DNA from: Christensenella sp.
Lineage (GTDB): Bacteria > Bacillota > Clostridia > Christensenellales > UBA3700
DNA length: 64,000 bases
Assembly (NCBI GenBank): GCA_022784465.1
Contig: JALFUR010000014.1
Span: forward strand, 1 to 64,000
Direction: 5' to 3'
Below are positions 53,891-63,078 of the stretch, piece after piece. The notes beneath the pieces were generated by a model, which saw only the letters and a list, made by a program, of their open reading frames with translations, had not been told where the DNA came from and did not search any database. A program made the position numbers and the translations under genes. Position 1 is the stretch's first letter. Each line of letters begins with the position of its first letter.

Positions 53891-53921
53891 ATATGTTTTC
53901 CTCATAAAATAATGCGTAATC

Positions 53922-53951
53922 ATTATAAATCTTTAATATAAAATATGTAAA
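53922..53951 (-). promoter_or_regulatory. asnS promoter
   Basis: Minus-strand TTTACA (53946-53951), an 18-bp spacer and TATAAT (53922-53927) lie about 30 nt before the start codon. No T-box leader precedes asnS. From here to 54068 I see nothing further. Confidence 0.65.
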
Positions 53952-54068
53952 GAAAAATATGACCCATCAAGGCTTTCATCTTGTTATGCTACAATGACTC
54001 AATACAATTTGTTTTTACTACTGGAATTTGCATTTACAAAAAACAAATGTAAAATTTTTAAACAGATA

Positions 54069-54098
54069 TTGAAAAAGCCTATTGAATATTTATATAAT
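54069..54098 (+). promoter_or_regulatory. Promoter of the structured RNA gene
   Basis: TTGAAA (54069-54074), an 18-bp spacer and TATAAT (54093-54098) place the start near 54105, 2 nt before the first base pair of the long closing stem. Confidence 0.7.
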
Positions 54099-54104
54099 AT
54101 AAGT

Positions 54105-54268
54105 GACCTTATGGGTGCACATGTACCGCCAATTATATTATCGGGACATAGAAGTAAAATAGCAGCTGGCGTGCCCTATTCTCAAATTGCCTAGGGATTA
54201 CAAAAACTATTTTCAGTGGACCCACCCTGCACAAACCGCGGGTTTATCGTCACTCATAAGGATTTTTT
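54105..54268 (+). ncRNA. Structured small RNA, about 164 nt, family unknown
   Basis: This stretch has a promoter in front, no convincing coding frame and an intrinsic terminator at its end. An 11-bp closing stem joins 54107-54117 (CCTTATGGGTG) to 54251-54261 (CACTCATAAGG, one G-U) and is followed at once by a six-T run. Inside are CGCCA/TGGCG (54127-54131/54167-54171), AAAATAG/CTATTTT (54156-54162/54207-54213), CCCTA/TAGGG (54174-54178/54192-54196) and AAACC/GGTTT (54233-54237/54241-54245). The first two cross each other, giving a pseudoknot. It does not show tmRNA, SRP, RNase P or T-box signatures. 6S RNA or raiA-type RNA are candidates that I cannot confirm by eye. Neighbours are on the opposite strand. 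Confidence 0.78.
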
Positions 54269-55220
54269 AAAGAGAAAAATTATCGTCCTCAATTACTGCA
54301 TCTCTATATTTAAGTTTTGGATCTACTACAGTTTGTTCATCAATGTAGTATTTTTTTCCTTTTAAATTATAGAATTCTACATTGTCCATTATTTGCATTA
54401 CAAGCCATGAAATTGCATAATTAATAATAATTCCTACTCCTGCTGTGAATATCGAAACAAGGAACGATGTCATTACAAAACATAGATAAACAACATAATA
54501 TTCTGCAAAGAACTTCAAAAAATTTCCTTTTAAATGATTAAAATTATTTTTTAATGCCTCAATAGGAGTGCATCCTTCAATTACTAAATATGGAATCCAA
54601 TATACAAACAATGCCCTTCTTAATGCTAATACTCCATATGCTAGCAAGAAGAATACAAATAAGCCTAAATATGCAGATACTTTTCCAAATAGCAAAGCTA
54701 TAATAAATGTTAACGAGAACATTATAAAATAATATGCAATTACAATCGCTGCATATATTAAAGCAAATCTAAAACTCTTTTTCATATTATAGATATAGTT
54801 TGATGTAAATCCAAACTTACTATTTGATGACATAAATGAATACAAAATGTCACCTACCGTATAATATGCCATATAGTAAAACACTGCGAAAATAAATATT
54901 ATTAACAATAAGAATACAACAGAAAAAATAATATTAATATCCCATTTATCTGAAATTGCTGGAACCTTTTTTATTGAGTCAACAAGTGCATCATATGATT
55001 CACTTGTATCTTCGCCTTTAAGTAACGATTTTATATAATCTGATGCATTATCAACAAGATTCAATTCTTCTATATCATTTCTCAATCCATTTAATACTGG
55101 CAAGAAAAACGCGCTGCTTATAATTGCCAAAACAAATGAAAGAATTAATAAAAATATTATCATCTTAAATACAAGGTTAAATTTTGTAAACAAAATACTT
55201 GCAACATTCTTTACTTTCAT
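54267..55220 (-). CDS. Polytopic membrane protein, unknown function
   Basis: The 317-residue protein has about six membrane helices (first at about 18-42) and a short acidic C-terminal tail with VDPKLKYRDAVIEDD. The segment WIPYLVIEGCTPIEALKNNFNHLKGNFLKFFAEYYVV is the kind of loop found in DUF975-like or glycerophosphodiesterase-membrane-domain proteins, but I cannot assign it. It starts 1 bp after a similar 288-residue membrane protein and is last in the valS operon. Confidence 0.75.
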   Translation of the reverse strand: MKVKNVASILFTKFNLVFKMIIFLLILSFVLAIISSAFFLPVLNGLRNDIEELNLVDNASDYIKSLLKGEDTSESYDALVDSIKKVPAISDKWDINIIFSVVFLLLIIFIFAVFYYMAYYTVGDILYSFMSSNSKFGFTSNYIYNMKKSFRFALIYAAIVIAYYFIMFSLTFIIALLFGKVSAYLGLFVFFLLAYGVLALRRALFVYWIPYLVIEGCTPIEALKNNFNHLKGNFLKFFAEYYVVYLCFVMTSFLVSIFTAGVGIIINYAISWLVMQIMDNVEFYNLKGKKYYIDEQTVVDPKLKYRDAVIEDDNFSL

Positions 55221-55221
55221 G

Positions 55222-56088
55222 TTAAATCCTCCATTTATTTTCTTGATTTAAATCTTCTCTTTCTATGTCATTTAAATCAAAGAATATTACATACATTATT
55301 GTTATGTAATATACAAAACTAAAGAAGAAGAATATGAAATTGAAAACGTATCTAATTATAGTTAATGCAATATGATTAAACTCAATATCTAAACTAGCAA
55401 ATATAATTACAGGTATATAACTAATTATAAGTGGTATTATCAAATTAAGGAAAATCTTTCCAATATTATTAGATACCATTCTCATACTTTCTGGTATCGA
55501 TCTAAATAGACCTTGTCTTCTCATTGTCATATTTGGCAAAACACAAGAAAACCAAGCTAAAATGTACATAGCTAAAACAAGCGATAAACCACCAACTAAT
55601 AAAATAAGTACAATTACTGCTGACGGCTGAGTGGTTACCCTTAAAATCAATGACATAAACACGCTCATTGCAAATGCATATATTTCTAAAGCAATATATA
55701 CTGCAATAACACTCTTTATTGTCGCAAACATGTTTTCGTTAGTTCTTTTTAAAATTCCTCTAAAACCAGGATAAACGGTTTTACCATATTTCATTCTGTT
55801 TTGAATCTTTCCAATATATGAACTAAAAATAAAAATTGTGGAAATTGTAAGTAAGATAATAAAAACTACATACTCCCACCTATTCCATTGAGATGAATCA
55901 TTTATTGAAGTAAAAATATCCCAAAAGTTTGCATTATTAAAATCCCCTAAATGAGCAATAATATAATCAAATGCGCTTGTAGGCAAAATAAAAATTGAAT
56001 ATATTATTGCCGGAATTAATGCATGAGAACAAACGCCTTTCCAATTCTTTTTTATAAACTTAAATGCACCTTTTGCATATTTAAACAT
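55222..56088 (-). CDS. Polytopic membrane protein, unknown function
   Basis: The 288-residue protein has about six membrane helices; the N-terminus FKYAKGAFKFIKKNWKGV is basic and amphipathic, and SIPESMRMVSNNIGKIFLNL resembles the loop before the fifth helix of the neighbouring membrane protein (EALKNNFNHLKGNFLKFF). The two may be diverged partners forming a complex. It lies 2 bp after the HAD phosphatase gene. Function unknown. Confidence 0.75.
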   Translation of the reverse strand: MFKYAKGAFKFIKKNWKGVCSHALIPAIIYSIFILPTSAFDYIIAHLGDFNNANFWDIFTSINDSSQWNRWEYVVFIILLTISTIFIFSSYIGKIQNRMKYGKTVYPGFRGILKRTNENMFATIKSVIAVYIALEIYAFAMSVFMSLILRVTTQPSAVIVLILLVGGLSLVLAMYILAWFSCVLPNMTMRRQGLFRSIPESMRMVSNNIGKIFLNLIIPLIISYIPVIIFASLDIEFNHIALTIIRYVFNFIFFFFSFVYYITIMYVIFFDLNDIEREDLNQENKWRI

Positions 56089-56090
56089 AA

Positions 56091-56732
56091 TTATTCCTCA
56101 ATGTATTTTTCTACTTCATATGGATCTTTAGCTCTAAACACGACATTTTTATTTTTTATCTTATCGTAATCGCCAAAGCCCCATAAACATAATATGCAAT
56201 CCATGTTTAACTCTTCTGCTCCTTCAACATCGAATCGAGTATCTCCAATCATTACACACTCATCTATCGAACAATTAAGTTGTTGAATTGCATATTCAAG
56301 CACTTCTCTTTTAGTTTCTCTTTTATTATAACATAGGCCAGATACAAAATCTATGTACTTGTCTACACCAAATCTTTGCAACAAATGAACAGCTTCTTCA
56401 TGCTTTTTACAAGAAGCAACACACACCTTATAACCCTTATTATGCAAACTCTCAAAAGTCTCTTTTATGCCGTCATACAAGGTTGTCTTGTAAATTGCTC
56501 CGGTCGAAACATATTGATCCCTATAATACTCAACTGCCTCATATGCTTTTTCAGTTCCCATATATGAAGCAAAAGTTTCACTAATTGGAGGTCCAATATA
56601 TTTTCTATACATTGATGGATCAACATCTAATCCATAATGATCAAATGTGGCTTTTAATACCTCAGCAACACCTTCATATGTGTTGGATATTGTGCCATCA
56701 AAATCGTAAAACAAATATTTATATTTTCCCAT
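56091..56732 (-). CDS. HAD-family hydrolase, phosphoglycolate phosphatase-like
   Basis: The 213-residue enzyme has motif I YDFDGTISNTYEG (nucleophile Asp), motif II in VCVASCKKHEEAV, Lys in KRETKREVLEYA and motif III MIGDTRFDVEGAEEL. The cap between motifs I and II is the helical C1 type of phosphoglycolate phosphatases and related enzymes; substrate cannot be assigned. It starts 1 bp after valS. Confidence 0.9.
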   Translation of the reverse strand: MGKYKYLFYDFDGTISNTYEGVAEVLKATFDHYGLDVDPSMYRKYIGPPISETFASYMGTEKAYEAVEYYRDQYVSTGAIYKTTLYDGIKETFESLHNKGYKVCVASCKKHEEAVHLLQRFGVDKYIDFVSGLCYNKRETKREVLEYAIQQLNCSIDECVMIGDTRFDVEGAEELNMDCILCLWGFGDYDKIKNKNVVFRAKDPYEVEKYIEE

Positions 56733-56733
56733 A

Positions 56734-59349
56734 TTACATTGATTCTATTTGTGCTACTAATTTTTCTTTTTTATCTAAATAATCTCTCAATTTATTCTCT
56801 TCTTTTTCAATTAAAGGCTTAGGTGCTTTTGCTACAAAGCCAGGGTTAGATAACATTCCTTGACTTCTCTTAATTTCACTTTCAACCACCTTCAATTCTG
56901 CTTGCAATCTAGCTTTTTCTGCTTGTAAATCAACAAGTTCTCCAAGAGGAACAATAACTTCTCCATATGAACCAAACATAGATACCATATTCTTATCTAA
57001 TGCAGATTTATCTTGAATAAATGTTACCTCATTAACACCAGCAAGCTTTTGAATAAATGCTACATTCTTTGCTTTTAGAGTTGAGTTCATCAAATAAATA
57101 GCAACTTTTTTAGAAGGAGCAACATTTCTTTCTGCCTTCATGTTTCTAATTGTTTTGATTAAGTCCATAACCTTCTCAAACTCTTTTCTTTCTTTAGCAA
57201 AAGCATATTTTTTATTTGCTTCTGGCCAAGCAGAGATAACGATGCTTCCTTTAGTTGTTGGCAAATATTTGTAGATCTCTTCAGTTATAAATGGTGTGAA
57301 TGGATGCATAAGTTTTAAAATGTTTTCCAAAACATATAACAATACAGCAACCGTATTTGCTTTTGCTTCTTTATCTTCACCGTATAATGTAGTTTTACTT
57401 AATTCAATATACCAATCGCAGAAATCACTCCATACGAAATCATATAATTTTGCACTTGCAAGACCTATTTCATATTTGTTTATATTCTTAGTAACTTCTT
57501 TTATTGTTGTATTTAACTTAGATAAAATCCATTTGTCTGAATCATTTAATCTAAATTCACCCATCTTAGATGGTTTAATTCCCTCTGCATTCATTAATAC
57601 GAATCTTGAAGCATTCCAAATCTTATTCATAAAGTTAGATGCACTTTCTGTTTTCTCATCAATATATCTTGTGTCTCCACCAGGAGCAATACCTTGAGTT
57701 AGAGAATATCTCAATGAGTCAGCACCATATTTATCTATGATTTCAAGAGGATCGATTCCATTTCCTGCAGATTTACTCATCTTCTTTCCGTATTTATCTC
57801 TTACGATTCCGTGAATAAGAACTTCTGGGAATGGAACTTCTCCCATATGCTCTATTCCTGAGAAAATCATTCTTGCTACCCAGAAGAAAATAATATCGTA
57901 TGCAGTAACTAACAATGAGTTTGGATAGAAATATTTCAAATCTTCTGTCTTATCTGGATATCCAAGTGTTGAGAATGGCCACAAAGCAGACGAAAACCAT
58001 GTATCTAAAACATCCTCATCTTGCTTAATATTTGTGCTTCCGCACTTACTGCATTTGCATGGAGCAGTTTCTTCAACCATCATCTCACCACAATCTTGGC
58101 AGTAATATGCCGGAATTCTATGACCCCACCATAATTGTCTAGAAATACACCAATCTTTAATGTTTTCCATCCAATTGTAATAAACCTTTGTGAAACGAGC
58201 AGGTATAAACTCTGTCTTTTTCTCTCTAACAGCTTTAATAGCTGGTTTAGCAAGAGGTTCCATTTTAACAAACCATTGCTTAGAAACAATTGGCTCAACT
58301 GTAGAATGACATCTATAGCATTGACCAACATTGTGATTATAATCTTCAATGCTAACCATATATCCTTGATCTGATAAATCTTTACAAACTACATCTCTAG
58401 CAGCTTCTCTACTCAAGCCATTGTATTTTCCAGTTTTTTCATTTAATGAACCATCATCGTTCATAACTCTTATAACTTCCAAATTATGTCTCAATCCAAC
58501 TTCAAAGTCGTTAGGATCATGCGCTGGAGTAATTTTTACGCATCCAGAACCAAAGTCCATTTCAACATATTCGTCAGAAATTATAGGAATTTCTCTATCT
58601 GTTAAAGGCAATTTAAGCATTTTGCCTATCATGTCTTTATATCTATCATCTTTAGGGTTAACAGCAACAGCTGTATCTCCAAATAGAGTTTCAGGTCTTG
58701 TTGTTGCAACAATTATCTCTCCACTTCCATCTACAAGAGGATATCTAATATTCCATAAATGTGATGGTTGTTCTTCATATTCTACCTCAGCATCAGATAA
58801 TGCTGTTTTACAACATGGACACCAGTTTATTATTCTAGCTCCTTTATAAATCAAGCCTTTATTGTATAATTTAACAAAAACATTTTTTACAGCCTTTGAA
58901 CATCTTTCATCCATTGTGAAAGCTTCTCTTGTCCAATCGCAAGAAGAACCTAATCTTTTTAGTTGTTCTACAATTCTTCCACCATATTGTTTTTTCCAAG
59001 CCCATGCTCTTTCCAAAAAGCCGTCTCTACCAATATCTTCTTTCTTAATACCTTCTTCCTTCATCTTTTCTACAATTTTAACTTCTGTAGCAATAGATGC
59101 ATGGTCAGTTCCTGGTAACCATAAAGTAGAAAAACCTTGCATTCTCTTAAATCTAACAATAACATCTTGTATTGTGTTGTTTAATGCATGGCCCATATGT
59201 AATTGTCCTGTTATATTTGGTGGCGGAATTACAATAGTAAAAGGCTCCTTTTTCTTATCTACTTTAGCTGTGAATACTCCACTTTGAACCCATTCATTAT
59301 ATAATTGGTTCTCAAATTTTTGTGGATTATAACTTTTTTCCATTTCCAT
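56734..59349 (-). CDS. valS: Valyl-tRNA synthetase
   Basis: The class I enzyme has the HIGH-type motif GQLHMGHALNNTIQD, KMSKSAGNGIDP, and editing-domain TTRPETLFGDTAVAVNP. A zinc-ribbon insertion (CQDCGEMM...CKCSKCG) and the C-terminal coiled coil (DLQAEKARLQAELKVVESEIKR) are present. Total length is 871, normal. GGAG precedes the first ATG. No T-box leader is visible; it is cotranscribed with upstream pgsA-like and small membrane genes. Confidence 0.97.
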   Translation of the reverse strand: MEMEKSYNPQKFENQLYNEWVQSGVFTAKVDKKKEPFTIVIPPPNITGQLHMGHALNNTIQDVIVRFKRMQGFSTLWLPGTDHASIATEVKIVEKMKEEGIKKEDIGRDGFLERAWAWKKQYGGRIVEQLKRLGSSCDWTREAFTMDERCSKAVKNVFVKLYNKGLIYKGARIINWCPCCKTALSDAEVEYEEQPSHLWNIRYPLVDGSGEIIVATTRPETLFGDTAVAVNPKDDRYKDMIGKMLKLPLTDREIPIISDEYVEMDFGSGCVKITPAHDPNDFEVGLRHNLEVIRVMNDDGSLNEKTGKYNGLSREAARDVVCKDLSDQGYMVSIEDYNHNVGQCYRCHSTVEPIVSKQWFVKMEPLAKPAIKAVREKKTEFIPARFTKVYYNWMENIKDWCISRQLWWGHRIPAYYCQDCGEMMVEETAPCKCSKCGSTNIKQDEDVLDTWFSSALWPFSTLGYPDKTEDLKYFYPNSLLVTAYDIIFFWVARMIFSGIEHMGEVPFPEVLIHGIVRDKYGKKMSKSAGNGIDPLEIIDKYGADSLRYSLTQGIAPGGDTRYIDEKTESASNFMNKIWNASRFVLMNAEGIKPSKMGEFRLNDSDKWILSKLNTTIKEVTKNINKYEIGLASAKLYDFVWSDFCDWYIELSKTTLYGEDKEAKANTVAVLLYVLENILKLMHPFTPFITEEIYKYLPTTKGSIVISAWPEANKKYAFAKERKEFEKVMDLIKTIRNMKAERNVAPSKKVAIYLMNSTLKAKNVAFIQKLAGVNEVTFIQDKSALDKNMVSMFGSYGEVIVPLGELVDLQAEKARLQAELKVVESEIKRSQGMLSNPGFVAKAPKPLIEKEENKLRDYLDKKEKLVAQIESM

Positions 59350-59377
59350 AATCTATACTCCAATCTAATTTTTTCTA

Positions 59378-59602
59378 TTATAGTGTTAATACTGCAACTA
59401 AGCACCCTACTATTGCTAATCCTAATGCTATAAACTTTATAGTAATTGTCAAAGTTTCAACATTTTTTGAGTACTTTGCTGCTATTTTTTGCGATATATT
59501 ATTTGCAAATATCAAGACAAGAACTGATATGACAATTATTATTAAACCAACAATTACACCTGGTTCTTGTATTCTTTGTGGGTTGAATTCAATCCAATCC
59601 AT
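59378..59602 (-). CDS. Small two-helix membrane protein
   Basis: The 74-residue protein has two hydrophobic helices (about 15-33 and 51-73) joined by a basic loop (SQKIAAKYSKN). It starts 2 bp after the pgsA-like gene and lies 28 bp before valS. The conserved operon position suggests a real gene. No family recognised. Confidence 0.75.
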   Translation of the reverse strand: MDWIEFNPQRIQEPGVIVGLIIIVISVLVLIFANNISQKIAAKYSKNVETLTITIKFIALGLAIVGCLVAVLTL

Positions 59603-59604
59603 AA

Positions 59605-60315
59605 TTAATTATTTTCTTCTTTAGATATTGGATTTCCTTGATCATCCAATGTATCTAAAATTCCGCTTTCTCTTAATTTTGTAAGCTGATTGTTATAAAT
59701 GATTGTATATTGTGTAGCTGCATATATTTGTACAAAACAACAAACAAATAAATAAACCATATCAACATAATAAGCTATACCACCCTTTCCTAATAAAATC
59801 TCAGGAAAATCAAATAAGCCTAAAAAGTTTGGAACATATAATCCAAAAGTCAATATTAGACCAGCAAAATTCATTGCCGCTCCTGCCTTTCCAACTTTAT
59901 TAGCTTTTTGCTCAACTTGTCTTTTAGATTTTTTCATAAAGTATTTTAATACTCCGCCCATATAAATTTCTTTGAATATTAAAATGCCAGCAAAAATCCA
60001 TACAAACCATGTGTTTACAGCAATTGCTAAAAGCAAAATAGTAAAGCCCTGCAACAACTTATCTGCAATTGGATCAATTATCTTTCCTATGTCTGTAACC
60101 ATATTATATTTTCTTGCAATGTGTCCATCTACAATGTCTGTAATTTCAGCAAGAATGAAAATTATAAAAGCTACAAAATGATAAATACCTCTTGTGTCTG
60201 TGGCTTTATTAACAATACTTGCTATCATCATCCAAATAAAGAATGGAAGTGCAAGCAATCTTAAATAAGTTAAAATATTTGGAATAGTAAATATATCTTT
60301 TTTTTCAAACTTCAT
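59605..60315 (-). CDS. pgsA: CDP-alcohol phosphatidyltransferase (PgsA-like)
   Basis: The 236-residue membrane enzyme has the CDP-alcohol signature DIVDGHIARKYNMVTDIGKIIDPIADK (D-x2-DG-x2-AR-x8-G-x3-D-x3-D), after an N-terminal TIPNILTYLRLLALPFF. It most likely makes phosphatidylglycerol phosphate from CDP-diacylglycerol and glycerol-3-phosphate; other alcohols cannot be excluded. The start is the ATG at 60315 with GAGGT upstream. It heads the operon to valS. Confidence 0.9.
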   Translation of the reverse strand: MKFEKKDIFTIPNILTYLRLLALPFFIWMMIASIVNKATDTRGIYHFVAFIIFILAEITDIVDGHIARKYNMVTDIGKIIDPIADKLLQGFTILLLAIAVNTWFVWIFAGILIFKEIYMGGVLKYFMKKSKRQVEQKANKVGKAGAAMNFAGLILTFGLYVPNFLGLFDFPEILLGKGGIAYYVDMVYLFVCCFVQIYAATQYTIIYNNQLTKLRESGILDTLDDQGNPISKEENN

Positions 60316-60519
60316 AAAACTACCTCTTTTCAAATATCTTTAAGATTTTAACACACACGCAATTATATATACAAGTAAAATAAGCGCATATATATTATAA
60401 AAAAACATAGCCTAACTTTTGCCATTTAAATGTCAATTGAAAAATAATCTTTTTTCCCTTTTTATTCTCATTAACTTTTTTTATAAAAAAATCATATCGA
60501 TATACTAAGGGGAGGTTTT

Positions 60520-61515
60520 ATGCTAAAAAAGACAAAAATACTAATTATTTCGGCTGTTTTACTTGTACTTTTTTGCTCTAGTTTATGCTTGTTTGGTTGC
60601 GAAAAAAAGCAAGATTCTAACACGATAAAACTTATAGAAGTAACACATTCAGTTTTCTATGCTCCTTTATATGTAGCTATGGAAAATGGATACTTTGAAG
60701 AAGAAGGTTTAGATATTTCTTTAACAAATGGTGGAGGTGCAGACAACTGCATGACTGCCCTATTAACAAATACTGCTGATATTGGTTTAATGGGTCCCGA
60801 AGCCGCTATATACGTTTTAAAAGAAGGAAAAGTAAATTATCCAAAAATATTTGCTCAATTAACAAAGAAAGATGGCTCATTTTTAATGAGTAGAAAAATA
60901 GAGTCTGCCTTTAAGTGGACAGATCTTGAAAATAAGGAAATAATTGGCGGAAGAAAAGGCGGAGTACCTGCACTAACTGTCGAATATTGTCTTAGTAAAA
61001 ATGGACTAATAAATGGCAAAAATGTAACCATCAATTACAGCATTGAATACGATTTAATTGGATCTGCTTTTACAAGCGGAACTGGCGATTATTGCACTAT
61101 GTTTGAACCGGCAGCAACTAATATGGAGAAAGCTAATCAAGGATATATTGTAGCCTCTGTTGGCGAGGAAGCTGGCGAATATCCTTATACTGCATTTATG
61201 GCTCTTAGCGATTATATGAAAAACAATTCAAGTAAGATTTATGCATTTACACGAGCCATAGTAAAAGGCATGGATTTTGTCCAACAAAACGACTCTAATA
61301 CAATTGCTCAAAGCATTATTTCGCAATTTGATGGAACAACTATTGAAGTGTTAACAAGTGCCATTGAATCATATAAAAAGATTGATGCTTATTGCTCAAC
61401 TCCAAGAATGAAAGAAGAAGATTTTGATAAACTTCAAGACAGAATTATTGAAGGAAAAATTCTAAGTGAAAAAGTATCTTTTGATCAACTTGTGGATAAT
61501 TCATATATAGGTTAA
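60520..61515 (+). CDS. ABC transporter substrate-binding lipoprotein, NMT1/THI5-like
   Basis: The 331-residue protein has a lipoprotein signal ending LCLFGC (lipidated Cys about residue 27). The mature part begins IKLIEVTHSVFYAPLYVAMENGYFEEEGLDI, the hallmark of NMT1/SsuA/TauA-type binding proteins, then NTADIGLMGPEAAIYV. Candidate ligands are pyrimidine precursors, sulfonates or similar; no riboswitch precedes it. AAGGGGAGG lies before the ATG. ATPase and permease follow. Confidence 0.92.
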   Translation: MLKKTKILIISAVLLVLFCSSLCLFGCEKKQDSNTIKLIEVTHSVFYAPLYVAMENGYFEEEGLDISLTNGGGADNCMTALLTNTADIGLMGPEAAIYVLKEGKVNYPKIFAQLTKKDGSFLMSRKIESAFKWTDLENKEIIGGRKGGVPALTVEYCLSKNGLINGKNVTINYSIEYDLIGSAFTSGTGDYCTMFEPAATNMEKANQGYIVASVGEEAGEYPYTAFMALSDYMKNNSSKIYAFTRAIVKGMDFVQQNDSNTIAQSIISQFDGTTIEVLTSAIESYKKIDAYCSTPRMKEEDFDKLQDRIIEGKILSEKVSFDQLVDNSYIG

Positions 61516-61517
61516 AT

Positions 61518-62276
61518 ATGGAAATAGCTTCTTTATATAATGTGTCATACGCTTATCATACAAAAAGTAATGAAACTCTTGCCTTGAAAGACTTAAATGT
61601 TAAGATTTTTGACAATGAAATTGTCGGAATCATTGGCCCAAGTGGTTGTGGCAAAAGTACGATTTTATCTCTATTTTCTGGACTAATATGTCCAGAGAAT
61701 GGAAAAGTGTACACTCAAGATAAATTAAATGAAAATTTCACAGGTTATATGCTCCAAAAAGATGAACTTTTCCCATGGAGAAATGTAATTTCGAACATAA
61801 TGATTGGCTGTGAAATTAAAAAAGAAAAAGACAAATCTTACGCCTATGAATTACTAAAAAAATATAATTTGATTGATTTTGCAAAATCTTTTCCAAATGA
61901 ACTTTCTGGTGGAATGAGGCAAAGAGTTGCTTTAATCCGAACTCTTGTTTTAAAGCCTTCTCTTCTTTTGCTTGACGAGCCATTTTCAGCACTTGATTAT
62001 CAAACAAGATTAGATTTAGTAGAAGACGTTTACTTCATGATAAAACAGGAGAAAAAAAGCGCAGTTTTTGTAACTCATGATATACAAGAAGCGATTTCTT
62101 TATGCGATAAAATATATGTTTTATCAAATAGACCAGCTCATGTAATTAAGGAATTAAACTTAGATGAAATAAACAATTTAAGCCCTCTAAAAAGACGAGA
62201 AACAAAACAGTTTCATTATTACTTTGATATTATCTATGAATGTTTAAAAAACACAATGGAGAAACAAAATGAATAA
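61518..62276 (+). CDS. NitT/TauT-type ABC transporter ATPase
   Basis: The 252-residue ATPase has Walker A IGPSGCGKSTILSLFSG, Q-loop YMLQKDELFPWRNV (typical of SsuB/TauB/NrtD), signature NELSGGMRQRVALIRTL, Walker B LLLLDEPFSALD and H-loop VFVTHDIQEA. It begins 2 bp after the binding-protein gene and overlaps the permease gene by 8 bp. Confidence 0.95.
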   Translation: MEIASLYNVSYAYHTKSNETLALKDLNVKIFDNEIVGIIGPSGCGKSTILSLFSGLICPENGKVYTQDKLNENFTGYMLQKDELFPWRNVISNIMIGCEIKKEKDKSYAYELLKKYNLIDFAKSFPNELSGGMRQRVALIRTLVLKPSLLLLDEPFSALDYQTRLDLVEDVYFMIKQEKKSAVFVTHDIQEAISLCDKIYVLSNRPAHVIKELNLDEINNLSPLKRRETKQFHYYFDIIYECLKNTMEKQNE

Positions 62277-63078
62277 TATCTCAAAAAACCATTTAATTTA
62301 TTTAAAAAAGCAAAAAATAAAAGCAATAACAATCAATTTTTTTAGAGTGTTTTTGCTTGTTGCTTTTGTCTTTATCTGGGAAATTCTTGCAAAGTATAAC
62401 ATTATAGATTCCTTTATAACTTCATCTCCTTCAAGGATTGTAAAAACCTTAAAAGAATTATTTGTTTCATCAAATATGGCATATCACACATATGTCACAT
62501 TATATGAAACCGTTTTATCTTTTGCTTTATCTATGCTTTTTGGTTTATCTATAGCGATACTTTTGTGGTGGTTTAATATTTTAAATAAAATTTTAGAACC
62601 ACATTTAGTTGTCATTAGTGCCCTTCCTAAGATTGCATTAGGTCCAGTAATTATTTTATGGGTTGGTGCAAATCAAAAAGCTATTATAGTTATGGCGCTA
62701 CTTATAACAATTGTTGTAACAATCATGGATATACTTAGTGGCTTTATGAAAGTAGAAGAATCCAAAATAAAATTACTTAAAGCTATGCATGCTACTAAAC
62801 TGCAAATTCTAATTAAACTTATTTTGCCAAGCAATATTCCTGTCATTGTAGATTGTATGAAAATAAATGTAGGATTATGTTGGGTTGGTACTATTATGGG
62901 AGAATATCTTGTTTCATCAAAGGGCCTTGGCTATTTAATTGTTTATGGAAAACAAACTTTTAAATTAGACCTTGTAATGACATCAACAATTCTTCTATGT
63001 CTTATGGCTGCAATAATGTATTTTTCTGTTGAAATCCTTAACAAAATCATTAGAAGAAAATATTCTTTTGACAATTAA
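62269..63078 (+). CDS. NitT/TauT-type ABC transporter permease
   Basis: The 269-residue permease has about six helices, the family N-terminal FVFIWEILAKYNIIDSFITSSPSRIVKTLKEL and the SsuC-type core SALPKIALGPVIILWVGAN. ATPase-coupling loop KVEESKIKLLKAMHATKLQILIKLILPSNIP. It overlaps the ATPase gene by 8 bp. Its last 84 bp overlap antisense with the convergent YkvI-like gene. Confidence 0.94.
   Translation: MNNISKNHLIYLKKQKIKAITINFFRVFLLVAFVFIWEILAKYNIIDSFITSSPSRIVKTLKELFVSSNMAYHTYVTLYETVLSFALSMLFGLSIAILLWWFNILNKILEPHLVVISALPKIALGPVIILWVGANQKAIIVMALLITIVVTIMDILSGFMKVEESKIKLLKAMHATKLQILIKLILPSNIPVIVDCMKINVGLCWVGTIMGEYLVSSKGLGYLIVYGKQTFKLDLVMTSTILLCLMAAIMYFSVEILNKIIRRKYSFDN

Noticed and set aside
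53891-54068. T-box leader for asnS (and for valS)
   Set aside because: No AGGGTGG/TGGNACCGCG-type T-box sequence precedes either synthetase in the right orientation.
53994-54194. 66-codon plus-strand frame in the asnS upstream gap
   Set aside because: No ribosome binding site; it crosses the promoter and half of the structured RNA, and its composition matches no protein pattern.
58421-59287. Two long plus-strand frames (142 and 141 codons) opposite valS
   Set aside because: They are antisense shadows of the highly conserved valS coding region and lack ribosome binding sites.
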